Below, piece by piece: positions 1 through 5,737 of a DNA stretch of 15,222 nt; position 1 is the first letter of the stretch; each line of letters opens with the position of its first letter. The position numbers were made by a program, and so were the translations under genes. Origin of the DNA: Candidatus Shapirobacteria bacterium CG06_land_8_20_14_3_00_40_12 (lineage in GTDB: Bacteria; Patescibacteriota; Microgenomatia; UBA12405); the NCBI GenBank assembly GCA_002780135.1, contig PEWA01000027.1, positions 1-15,222 on the forward strand. Direction: 5' to 3'. The notes under the pieces were generated by a model, which was not told the origin of the DNA, ran no database searches, and saw only the letters and a program-made list of their open reading frames with translations.

Positions 1-24
1 AGGGCGTCGTGTTTAATTTCGGTG

Positions 25-30
25 TAAAAT
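25..30 (+). promoter_or_regulatory. -10 box for the 39-1031 gene
   Basis: TAAAAT ends 8 nt before the ATG at 39, so the transcript would start at or within 1-2 nt of the start codon (leaderless or nearly so). No Shine-Dalgarno sequence is visible. The same box-to-start spacing recurs at most promoters in the window. Confidence 0.55.
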
Positions 31-38
31 TGTGCTGA

Positions 39-1031
39 ATGTCCATCAGAGAGCAGGTTTTTGAGATGCCGATCACCGCCCGAGATTTATGGTGGGAAAT
101 AACCAAAGATTGTCTTCCCGATACTCGGTTTACCGGTACCTTTTATGTCCCTCCGACTAATCATGGTGTCTACCCTGACAACAGAGACGTTATTGTTTCA
201 GCCGACGACCTATCAAACATCCACCCGCGAATCCCAGAGGTATTTGCAATTGGTGCTATTTGTTATGGAGAAGAATTAATTTCAATTCCCATGGATGACG
301 GAGAACCTGACGTTAATGACCCGGAAACACTCGTTTCTCCTTATTTTACATACCAACCAGAACTTCCTGGCTTGAAAAAACTCCATATTATCCCCGAATC
401 AACCACATCTAATTTTGACCACAGCCTTTTCTGTTTGGTCGACTTTGATTGCGCTATCGACCATCTAAATGCACGAAGAATAATCAACACTTTAAGTAAA
501 AGCAGATTTGGTAATTGGTCACTTTTGGATTCCGGTGGTAGTTATCATTTGGTGCTTGATAATCGTGGCTTTAATGCCGGCCAGCTTATTCAAACATATG
601 CTGAATTAATCCAGCTCTTTTCTCCGGATAGTTCGATAGTCAATCGGAATGTCACCGAATTATTTGCTCAGGATATAACATTGGGATCTGAACTTATAGA
701 TATTCCTTTCGGCGACACCATGATTCGTGACCAGGAGATGATTCGTCAGGCCTGTTATCGGGTTTTACAGGATTTTCGTCATCCCGATACTCCCAACGAC
801 GGCCGACCAACATTTTTTTTAGATATAAGATTTATTGCTCATGCCATTCTTCAAATCTTGAAATTTTACAATGGCAATACCGATAGTTTTGGAACCCTTA
901 GAATTACTGCCGGGAAAAACTATTCCTCTCCACCGGTGCTAATCGCCCGGTCAATTGAGCACCAAGTAGCTCTGTATAAATACAGTCAAGCACCCTTCGT
1001 CCGGCTACAACAAAGATTGCCTGGGTTTTGA
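39..1031 (+). CDS. Unrecognised protein, possible primase-polymerase-like (AEP) fold
   Basis: A 330-residue soluble protein that I do not recognise as a named family. Seen: no signal peptide or membrane segment; a hydrophobic strand ending in VDFD (D135, D137); about 30 residues later LDSGGSYHLVL (S168, H170); later FFLDIRFIAH (D262) followed by LRIT. A DxD strand, then a G/S-rich segment with SxH, then a later hD strand, is the general order of the archaeo-eukaryotic primase (AEP) catalytic motifs, so this could be a diverged or inactive AEP domain. That is inference from motif order only. The ATG at 39 is chosen because a TAAAAT box lies 8 nt upstream; M10 is an alternative start. The stop (1029-1031) lies just before the ychF promoter, so the two genes look separately transcribed. 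Confidence 0.6.
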   Translation: MSIREQVFEMPITARDLWWEITKDCLPDTRFTGTFYVPPTNHGVYPDNRDVIVSADDLSNIHPRIPEVFAIGAICYGEELISIPMDDGEPDVNDPETLVSPYFTYQPELPGLKKLHIIPESTTSNFDHSLFCLVDFDCAIDHLNARRIINTLSKSRFGNWSLLDSGGSYHLVLDNRGFNAGQLIQTYAELIQLFSPDSSIVNRNVTELFAQDITLGSELIDIPFGDTMIRDQEMIRQACYRVLQDFRHPDTPNDGRPTFFLDIRFIAHAILQILKFYNGNTDSFGTLRITAGKNYSSPPVLIARSIEHQVALYKYSQAPFVRLQQRLPGF

Positions 1032-1043
1032 CAGGATTTTTGG

Positions 1044-1049
1044 TAAAAT
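1044..1049 (+). promoter_or_regulatory. -10 box for ychF (TGGTAAAAT)
   Basis: TAAAAT lies 6 nt before the GTG at 1056, giving a leaderless start. A TTGACA at 1028-1033 overlaps the stop of the preceding gene, but it is only 10 nt from the -10 box, too close to act as its -35 element. Confidence 0.55.
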
Positions 1050-1055
1050 TCCTTT

Positions 1056-2126
1056 GTGAATCTATCAATCGGTATTGTCGGTCTGCCCAATGTCGGCAAA
1101 TCAACCCTTTTTAATGCTCTGTTAGGTAAAAAAGTGGCCGATGCCAGCAATTATCCCTTTTGCACCATCGATCCCAATGTCGGTGTGGTTGAAGTTCCCG
1201 ATGATAAATTGCCGGTGTTGGCCAAGATAGTTAAAACTACCAAAATTATTCCGGCGGCCATCGAATTTGTTGATATAGCGGGTTTGGTTAAAGGTGCCTC
1301 CGAAGGAGAAGGTTTGGGTAACAAATTTTTAGCCAATATCCGCAATTGCGATGCTATTTGTCATATCGTCCGCTCTTTTTCTGATCCCAATGTTATTCGC
1401 GAAGGCAGCACTGATCCCAAAAGTGATTTTGAAATCATCTGCGCCGAATTGATTATTAAAGACCTGGAAACCGTTGATAAATTTATCTCCGGAATAAAAA
1501 ATAACCCCATTGAATCCAAAACCAAAAAATTTGCCTTTGCGACACGTTTAAAAGCCGAACTAGAGAAAGGAGTACTGCCGGTCAATTTAAGCCTGCCCGA
1601 TGAGGAAAAACAAATGCTTAGGGAATTTTTTCTCTTAACTGCTAAACCCTATTTTATTGTCGCTAATGTCGACGAAGACACCTACAAAGAAATTTCCAAT
1701 TTCCAATTTCCAATTTCCAATGAAAAAACCATAATTCCAATTTCAGCCAAAATTGAATTTGAACTGTCAGAACTTCCGCCCGAAGACCGGGAAAGTTATC
1801 TTAAGGAGCTGGGGGTCGAAAAATCCGGTCTGGAAAGAGTCATTCAAAAAGCTTATGAAACTCTCAGTCTTCAGTCCTTCTACACTGCCGGTGTCAAGGA
1901 AGCCAGAGCCTGGACTATTTCTGCCGGCTCCAAGGCCCCCCAAGCCGCCGGAGTCATCCATACTGACTTTGCCAGGGGATTTATTATGGCTGAAATCGTC
2001 TCCTATCCTGACTTCGTCGCCAACGGCGGTTGGGAGGGTGCCAAGACCAAGGGATTACTGCGCCATGAGGGCAAAGATTATCTCATGCACCCCGACGACA
2101 TTGTTGAATTTCGTTTTAACGTTTAA
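1056..2126 (+). CDS. ychF: YchF/OLA1-family GTP/ATP-binding protein
   Basis: Obg-related P-loop NTPase of the YchF/OLA1 family, a ribosome-associated cytoplasmic ATPase in characterised members. Seen: G1 loop GLPNVGKST (residues 9-17), G3 region DIAGLVKGASEGEG, NVDE in place of the usual NKxD (the change associated with ATP preference in this family), and a C-terminal TGS domain ending in HPDDIVEFRFNV. Length 356 residues is normal (about 360). It starts with GTG, 6 nt after a -10 box and with no Shine-Dalgarno sequence. Oddity: a run of four perfect 7-bp repeats (1691-1718) encodes the stretch ISNFQFPISN between the NVDE motif and ISAKIEFELSEL, a place where homologues have a short variable linker. 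Its TAA overlaps the stop of the convergent 2H-like gene. Confidence 0.96.
   Translation: MNLSIGIVGLPNVGKSTLFNALLGKKVADASNYPFCTIDPNVGVVEVPDDKLPVLAKIVKTTKIIPAAIEFVDIAGLVKGASEGEGLGNKFLANIRNCDAICHIVRSFSDPNVIREGSTDPKSDFEIICAELIIKDLETVDKFISGIKNNPIESKTKKFAFATRLKAELEKGVLPVNLSLPDEEKQMLREFFLLTAKPYFIVANVDEDTYKEISNFQFPISNEKTIIPISAKIEFELSELPPEDRESYLKELGVEKSGLERVIQKAYETLSLQSFYTAGVKEARAWTISAGSKAPQAAGVIHTDFARGFIMAEIVSYPDFVANGGWEGAKTKGLLRHEGKDYLMHPDDIVEFRFNV
1691..1718 (+). repeat. Four perfect tandem copies of AATTTCC inside ychF
   Basis: AATTTCC repeats four times without error and is then followed by AATG. Because 7 is not a multiple of 3, successive copies are read in different frames, giving ISNFQFPISN. 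The translated segment falls in a linker before the conserved ISAK motif. It looks like a microsatellite-type expansion tolerated in a loop. Confidence 0.9.
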
Positions 2127-2758
2127 GTATTTAATTTAATTGTTTTTTCCACCGCAAATTTTCCCGGAGCTAATGTTCTTGAACTTAATTTAATTATCTC
2201 TACTTTTTGGGGGATAATTACTCCGAAATTTTTATCAACTTTTTCAAAACCTTTTCTTAATAATTCAATACTTGGAACTTCCTTATATCTCATTACATTT
2301 ATATGGCCTATTTCTTCAAAGTTATTAGTATATAAAGTCCAATCCTCTTTTTTGGGATTGATGAAATCACGTAATTCTTGTCTTAGTTGAGCCAGGTTAA
2401 AACTTGGCTTAGCCAATATCTGCAAGGTTGAATAATTACGGAAATCGGCACATATAACCTCAAAACTAATTTTGTACTTTAACAAAATGTCATCAATTTC
2501 AGCCGATATGATTTTGTCAGAATACTCCAGTTTAATATAAGGCAATAAAGTCATGTGTAACTTTTCAAAAGGGTAATAATACTGGTTTCCGGCAATAACT
2601 TTTAGTTCGCTAATCAGGTTCTCATATTTTCCAAAATCAAGACCATCGACACTCATATTAATTGTTTCGAGAAGTGGCATATCGTCATTCCACAACTTTA
2701 CCTTGTCAAATTCAAAATTATCTATGTTTTCTCTGGCTTTAGCGATAAAATTATCCAT
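2123..2758 (-). CDS. 2H phosphoesterase (LigT/2'-5' RNA ligase)-like protein
   Basis: About 211 residues from the ATG at 2758. Two H-x-[T/N]-h segments are visible, LHMTLLPY and, about 90 residues later, GHINVMRY. This is the two-histidine layout of 2H phosphoesterases (LigT, CPDase, 2'-5' RNA ligase-like), which act on 2',3'-cyclic or 2'-5' phosphodiesters in RNA or nucleotides. The second motif has Asn where Ser/Thr is usual, so activity is uncertain. The frame stays open to 2836, but that extension would cover the P-loop codons of miaA on the other strand. I prefer 2758 because AATAAT (minus strand, plus 2765-2770) lies 6 nt upstream; a later start at LWNDDMPLL is possible. Its TAA overlaps the ychF TAA at a shared TTAA. 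Confidence 0.6.
   Translation of the reverse strand: MDNFIAKARENIDNFEFDKVKLWNDDMPLLETINMSVDGLDFGKYENLISELKVIAGNQYYYPFEKLHMTLLPYIKLEYSDKIISAEIDDILLKYKISFEVICADFRNYSTLQILAKPSFNLAQLRQELRDFINPKKEDWTLYTNNFEEIGHINVMRYKEVPSIELLRKGFEKVDKNFGVIIPQKVEIIKLSSRTLAPGKFAVEKTIKLNT
2746..2751 (+). promoter_or_regulatory. -10 box for miaA, 5 nt before an ATA codon
   Basis: GATAAAAT followed by 5 nt and then ATA-AGA-AAA at 2757. Other -10 boxes in the window (before the AI-2E gene, pcnB and recJ) lie exactly 5 nt before an ATG, so this box points to the ATA as the start of a leaderless message. Confidence 0.45.
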
Positions 2759-3722
2759 AAGAAAATTATTAATCATCTCCGGCCCGACCGCAAGCGGGAA
2801 AACGGCTCTGGCGGTAAAAATTGCCAAGAAATTCAACAGTGAATTAATTTCAGCCGATTCCAGACAAATTTATAAATATCTAGACATTGGTGTTGGCAAA
2901 GATCACCCCAAAGGTTTTCCAATCCATTTAATTGATTTAATCGAACCAAATCAAAAATTCTCTGTTTCTCAATTCAGAAAACTGGCCCTAGAAAAGATTT
3001 CCGAAATACAAGCCAAGAATAAACTGCCGATTTTGGTTGGTGGTAGCGGTTTTTACATCGATGCCGTCATTAACCCACGTTACAACACTTTTTTCATCAA
3101 ACCAAACTTTGTTTTAAGAAAAATATTATTTCGTTTACCCGTATCTTTGTTACAACTATTTTTAAAAATTGTAGATAAAAAAACATTATTAAAATTAAAC
3201 AATTCTGACTTTAATAACCCGATTCGTTTGGTCAGAAAAATAGAAATTAAGTTATCAACCCCCCAAGCCCCCCTTTTTCAAGGGGGGGTGTCCGAAGGAC
3301 GAGGGGGTTTTGATGTTCTTCATTTATCCCTCACCGCTCCCCGTCAATATCTCTATGACCGTATCGATGCCCGTGTCGAATCTCGCCTAAAGCAAGGTCA
3401 TATCAAAGAACTTAAATCTTTATTAAAAAAATATAAATGGTCCGACCCCGGCCTAAAAATTTCGGCCTACATAACATTGAAACTTTATATAAAACATCTC
3501 GTAGAGACGCACGATCGCGCGTCTCTACAAAAAATAAAAGACAAATGTCTTCAAAAGTGGAAATATGCTGAACATCGTGATGCCCGCCGTCAACTAACCT
3601 GGTTTAAAAAATATACCCACGGGTTTTTTATCGACATTACCAATCCAAATTATCAAAAAGAAGTATTCAAAACAGTTAATAAATTTTTAATTAAGAATTA
3701 TTTAAGGTACAATCAATCATGA
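2757..3722 (+). CDS. miaA: tRNA dimethylallyltransferase
   Basis: MiaA transfers dimethylallyl to A37 of tRNAs that read UNN codons. Seen, numbering from 2757: P-loop GPTASGKT (9-16), catalytic DSRQ (D34-Q37), LVGGSGFY (Ser where many homologues have the catalytic Thr), and C-terminal RRQLTWFKK. The frame continues upstream to a TTG at 2703 and an ATG at 2724, but MiaA proteins normally begin 5-8 residues before the P-loop, which fits an AUA start at 2757 (M/I-RKLLIISGPT), placed 5 nt after a TAAAAT box. ATG 2724 is the conventional alternative and adds 11 residues. Two repeat elements interrupt the gene in frame (3257-3309 and 3501-3528), both between conserved blocks. It overlaps the next gene by ATGA. 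Confidence 0.93.
   Translation: MRKLLIISGPTASGKTALAVKIAKKFNSELISADSRQIYKYLDIGVGKDHPKGFPIHLIDLIEPNQKFSVSQFRKLALEKISEIQAKNKLPILVGGSGFYIDAVINPRYNTFFIKPNFVLRKILFRLPVSLLQLFLKIVDKKTLLKLNNSDFNNPIRLVRKIEIKLSTPQAPLFQGGVSEGRGGFDVLHLSLTAPRQYLYDRIDARVESRLKQGHIKELKSLLKKYKWSDPGLKISAYITLKLYIKHLVETHDRASLQKIKDKCLQKWKYAEHRDARRQLTWFKKYTHGFFIDITNPNYQKEVFKTVNKFLIKNYLRYNQS
3257..3309 (+). repeat. Two-hairpin palindromic element inside miaA (family copy 1)
   Basis: An outer stem AACCCCC/GGGGGTT (3257-3263 with 3303-3309) encloses hairpin 1, CCCCCCTT-TTTC-AAGGGGGG (3268-3287), and hairpin 2, GTCC-GAA-GGAC (3290-3300). It is read in frame as STPQAPLFQGGVSEGRGGF, low-complexity residues that lie between the conserved RKIEIKL and LHLSLTAPRQYLYDRI segments. 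The architecture matches elements at 13496-13544 and 13790-13834. Confidence 0.8.
3501..3528 (+). repeat. GTAGAGACG-ended palindrome inside miaA
   Basis: GTAGAGACGC (3501-3510) and its exact reverse complement GCGTCTCTAC (3519-3528) flank an 8-nt centre, ACGATCGC. It is translated in frame as VETHDRASL. The termini are the same as in the recJ palindrome at 12824-12853. Similar GTAGAGACG palindromes are, to my recollection, dispersed in cyanobacterial genomes. Confidence 0.85.
3708..3713 (+). promoter_or_regulatory. -10 box for the AI-2E-family gene, within the miaA end
   Basis: TACAAT lies 5 nt before the ATG at 3719, inside the last codons of miaA. It offers an internal leaderless promoter in addition to translational coupling through the ATGA overlap. 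Confidence 0.4.
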
Positions 3723-4690
3723 AACCACAAAAAATTGAGATCTCCTACAAAACTATTATTTTCACCGTTCTCTTTTTAATCTCTTTGGTTCTGATTTGGC
3801 AACTTCGGGGGATCTTTCTTCTTCTCTTTCTCTGTTTTATTTTTATGCAGGCTCTCAATCCCACCGTTTCCCGATTAGAAAAATTGAAAATTCCCCGTTT
3901 TGTCGGTATCCTCCTTGTCTATTTTTTAATCCTTATTGGCATTTCATTTGCCGCTGCCGGAATTATTCCGGTTTTAGTCGAGCAAACCACCAGTTTAATT
4001 GAAACCCTTCCCAACACCATCAGTAATATTAATTTTTGGGGAATCAAACCCATTGACATTTCTTCTCAATTTAAACTTCTCGAAAATCTCCCCAGCAATA
4101 TTGCCACTACGTTATTTTCCATATTTTCCAACATTGTTTCTGTATTCGTTTTCTTTGTTCTAACCTTCTATCTTCTTATTGAACGAAAAAATTTGGACAA
4201 GTATGCCGTTCCTATTTTTGGGCAAAAAAATCAGGACAAGGTCGTTCTAATCATGAATGAATTGGAAAAACGTTTAGGAAATTGGGTCAATGCCCAACTT
4301 TTTTTGATGCTTACCATTGGTGTTCTCTCCTATATCGGGTACTTGGTCATCGGTCTTAATTATGTCGTGCCTTTGGCCATTATTGCCGGTCTTTTGGAGA
4401 TTGTCACCAATATCGGCCCAACCATTGCTACTGTTATTGCTGCTTTTGTCGGCCTGACCGTTTCCCCATTAACCGCTCTTATGGCTATTGCCTGGGGAAT
4501 AATAGTTCAGCAGCTGGAAAATAATTTCATTGTACCCAAAGTGATGAAAGCCACTATCGGTCTAAACCCCTTAGTCACTATTTTATTAATTGCCTCCGGT
4601 GCCCAACTTGGTGGAGTTGCCGGAGCGGTTTTGGCTATTCCCACCTACCTTACCATCAGTACCATTGTCTCAGTATTAAATAAAAAGTAA
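3719..4690 (+). CDS. AI-2E/PerM (UPF0118) family membrane protein
   Basis: A 323-residue polytopic membrane protein of the AI-2E transporter/PerM family. Members have been linked to autoinducer-2 export or to Na+/H+ antiport; the substrate cannot be read from sequence. Seen: two N-terminal membrane segments (about 14-34 and 61-82), a soluble stretch rich in polar residues (about 85-130), a further segment near 135-155, and a C-terminal block of several segments with the family-typical LLEIVTNIGPTIATVIA and QQLENNFIVPKVMKATIGLNPLVTILLI. Length is normal for the family. The ATG overlaps the miaA stop (ATGA). Its TAA shares 2 nt with the 3' end of the convergent RNase P RNA. Confidence 0.93.
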   Translation: MKPQKIEISYKTIIFTVLFLISLVLIWQLRGIFLLLFLCFIFMQALNPTVSRLEKLKIPRFVGILLVYFLILIGISFAAAGIIPVLVEQTTSLIETLPNTISNINFWGIKPIDISSQFKLLENLPSNIATTLFSIFSNIVSVFVFFVLTFYLLIERKNLDKYAVPIFGQKNQDKVVLIMNELEKRLGNWVNAQLFLMLTIGVLSYIGYLVIGLNYVVPLAIIAGLLEIVTNIGPTIATVIAAFVGLTVSPLTALMAIAWGIIVQQLENNFIVPKVMKATIGLNPLVTILLIASGAQLGGVAGAVLAIPTYLTISTIVSVLNKK

Positions 4691-4961
4691 CTTCGAAGAT
4701 TTCGATAAGCCGGATTCTGTTTATGGGCCATCTATCTAGTCTCTCCACCTGGTGCTCTTAAAGTCAAAAGAGTAACGCACCGTTTTGAGATTTCCACGGA
4801 AAGGTTGCCCGTTTCACTTCCGATTTACATCGGAACTCGTCTCTGTTGCAGAGCCCCTACCTTGCGGCAGTCCCTACTTATTCGGGTTTCCTGACTTTGG
4901 TGGTCCGGACTTTCCTATCACGGTTGATCACCGGATTAAACCCTTCGATTTCTCCGAAGTT
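4689..4961 (-). ncRNA. rnpB: RNase P RNA, compact bacterial form
   Basis: Catalytic RNA that removes tRNA 5' leaders. Seen on the minus strand: the universal 5' core GATAGGAAAGTCCGGACC (near 4919-4902), the CAACAGAGACGAG segment (near 4847-4836), GTGAAACGG, and the universal 3' core ACAGAATCCGGCTTATCG (4720-4703). The ends pair as helix P1: the 5' AACTTCG pairs with the 3' CGAAGTT, extended by a G-U and three more pairs, then a second short helix. This sets the ends at about 4961 and 4689, about 273 nt, shorter than the usual 330-400. Its -10 box is at 4967-4972, 6 nt before the 5' end. A short T run (CTTTTTATTT) just after P1 may terminate it within the AI-2E gene's last codons. Confidence 0.93.
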
Positions 4962-4966
4962 GCCTT

Positions 4967-4972
4967 ATTTTA
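4967..4972 (-). promoter_or_regulatory. -10 box for rnpB
   Basis: TGGTAAAAT on the minus strand, with the predicted first nucleotide of the RNase P RNA 6-7 nt downstream. A weak -35 (TTGGTT, plus 4991-4996) is 18 nt away. Since the RNA's 5' end is set independently by helix P1, this spacing calibrates the leaderless-start reading used for other genes. Confidence 0.7.
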
Positions 4973-4994
4973 CCATTTATTTGCCGCGGTAACC

Positions 4995-5017
4995 AAAAAC
5001 CCTCCGCCGTGGCGGAG
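4995..5017 (-). terminator. Intrinsic terminator after the DUF5679-like gene
   Basis: On the minus strand, CTCCGCC-AC-GGCGGAG (a perfect 7-bp GC stem, plus 5002-5017) is followed by GGTTTTT. It lies 28 nt after the stop of the 58-residue gene and just ahead of the rnpB promoter, separating the two units. Confidence 0.75.
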
Positions 5018-5044
5018 AGCCTTTGGATCTTGCTAAAAGATAAC

Positions 5045-5221
5045 TTAACTCAAAAGGGCTGCGTCAGCTGCGGATAATATCTTGAACATTTTAACTCCGG
5101 TGGCTGGATCGATTGCCTGGGCGGCTGGTCGACCGTTTTTAAGCATAACTTTGGTAACTTTTGATACATCCACTTCGACTGACTTTCTTGATTTGACTGA
5201 ATAAAACTTGATTGTTGACAT
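5045..5221 (-). CDS. Small DUF5679-like protein lacking all four zinc-ligand cysteines
   Basis: A 58-residue cytoplasmic protein. Its centre reads FYSVKSRKSVEV, then MLKNGRPAAQ, then DPATGVKMFKIL. This follows, from memory, the DUF5679 zinc-ribbon pattern YCVKC-K-VEV, LKNGRPA, CPVCG-KMFRI, but the four cysteines are replaced: S8 and S11 for the first CxxC, D38 and T41 for the second. It should therefore not bind zinc the usual way; function is unknown. It has the strongest ribosome-binding site in the window, AAAGGAGGTGA (plus 5229-5239), about 10 nt before the ATG, in contrast to its leaderless neighbours. It has its own terminator and probably shares a transcript with the 27-residue peptide upstream. 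Confidence 0.8.
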   Translation of the reverse strand: MSTIKFYSVKSRKSVEVDVSKVTKVMLKNGRPAAQAIDPATGVKMFKILSAADAALLS

Positions 5222-5228
5222 TAAATGC

Positions 5229-5239
5229 TCACCTCCTTT
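5229..5239 (-). promoter_or_regulatory. Full-strength Shine-Dalgarno for the DUF5679-like gene
   Basis: AAAGGAGGTGA on the minus strand matches the complement of the usual bacterial 16S 3' tail over 11 nt. The space from GGAGG to the ATG is 10 nt. It shows that this organism keeps a working anti-Shine-Dalgarno, even though most genes here show none. Confidence 0.8.
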
Positions 5240-5251
5240 TTAAATCTATAT

Positions 5252-5335
5252 TCACTTCCAAACATAATACATTGTAGCCACGATTGCAATAGCGGCTACA
5301 CTTAATAGGAAACTTTTGAGTAAATCTCGCTTCAC
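5252..5335 (-). CDS. Candidate 27-residue single-span membrane peptide
   Basis: GTG start, 27 codons, TGA stop. The peptide begins MKRDLLK, runs through one hydrophobic span (FLLSVAAIAIVATMYYVW) and ends in Lys, so a small N-in membrane peptide is plausible. A TATACT -10 box (plus 5343-5348) lies 7 nt before the GTG, the leaderless spacing seen elsewhere. The stop is 30 nt before the ATG of the DUF5679-like gene, with that gene's Shine-Dalgarno in between, so the two look like one transcript. I recognise no family; a non-coding leader is the alternative. Confidence 0.45.
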   Translation of the reverse strand: MKRDLLKSFLLSVAAIAIVATMYYVWK

Positions 5336-5342
5336 CAACCCC

Positions 5343-5348
5343 AGTATA
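5343..5348 (-). promoter_or_regulatory. -10 box for the small-peptide/DUF5679-like unit
   Basis: TATACT on the minus strand, preceded by TGC (TGCTATACT, an extended -10). It lies 7 nt before the GTG at 5335. Confidence 0.5.
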
Positions 5349-5361
5349 GCACTACTTCTGC

Positions 5362-5367
5362 TAGAAT
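5362..5367 (+). promoter_or_regulatory. Extended -10 box for the DUF4446-to-secF operon
   Basis: TGCTAGAAT lies 10 nt before the ATG at 5378. It diverges from the minus-strand promoter at 5343-5348, with the two boxes only 13 bp apart, so the two units could interfere with each other. No clear -35 is visible. Confidence 0.5.
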
Positions 5368-5377
5368 TAGTCACACT

Positions 5378-5731
5378 ATGCCTACCATCCTAATTCTTTT
5401 GACTGTTTTCAATTTTCTGGCTCTTCTCTACTTGGCCTATTTAATAATAATAAAATATCGCCACCCTTCGCCAAGTCCTGGTACGAAACTACCTCTCGGT
5501 GTCATTGAAAAAGTCAGCTTACTCCGTTTTAACCCATTCAAAGATTTGGGTTCTGATCAGAGTTTTATCCTCTGTCTGTTGGACCACTCTCATTCCGGTG
5601 TTATTATTACTTCACTCCATCACCGCAACTTCACCCGAATTTATGCTAAACCGATCAAAAGCGGTGAAGGTGACAAAATAACTTTGTCAAAGGAGGAAAA
5701 ATCGGCTATATTAAATACTATTAACCGTTAA
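5378..5731 (+). CDS. DUF4446 family membrane-anchored protein
   Basis: 117 residues: one N-terminal membrane span (about 3-25) followed by a small cytoplasmic or surface domain. The segment LRFNPFKDLGSDQSF (49-63), then LLDHSHSGVIITSLHHRN and RIYAKPIKSG, with LSKEE near the end, is the DUF4446 signature as I know it. Family function is unknown. It opens the operon and is followed after 6 nt by the DUF3048 gene. Confidence 0.88.
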   Translation: MPTILILLTVFNFLALLYLAYLIIIKYRHPSPSPGTKLPLGVIEKVSLLRFNPFKDLGSDQSFILCLLDHSHSGVIITSLHHRNFTRIYAKPIKSGEGDKITLSKEEKSAILNTINR

Positions 5732-5737
5732 TCTATT

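Noticed and set aside
1753..2139. 128-codon frame overlapping the end of ychF
   Set aside because: It is a shadow of the conserved YchF TGS-domain coding sequence.
2703..2756. Upstream miaA starts (TTG 2703, ATG 2724)
   Set aside because: They extend MiaA beyond its usual N-terminus and lie upstream of the best -10 box, though ATG 2724 cannot be excluded.
2758..2836. N-terminal extension of the 2H-like gene to 2836
   Set aside because: It would overlap the miaA P-loop codons, and its residues look like a reverse-strand shadow; the -10 box favours 2758.
3257..3528. CRISPR array or insertion sequence in miaA
   Set aside because: The palindromes are single and different, without regular spacers, and there is no transposase frame.
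4785..5036. Open frame of 83 codons on the plus strand
   Set aside because: It lies antisense to the RNase P RNA and its promoter; the sequence is explained by that RNA.
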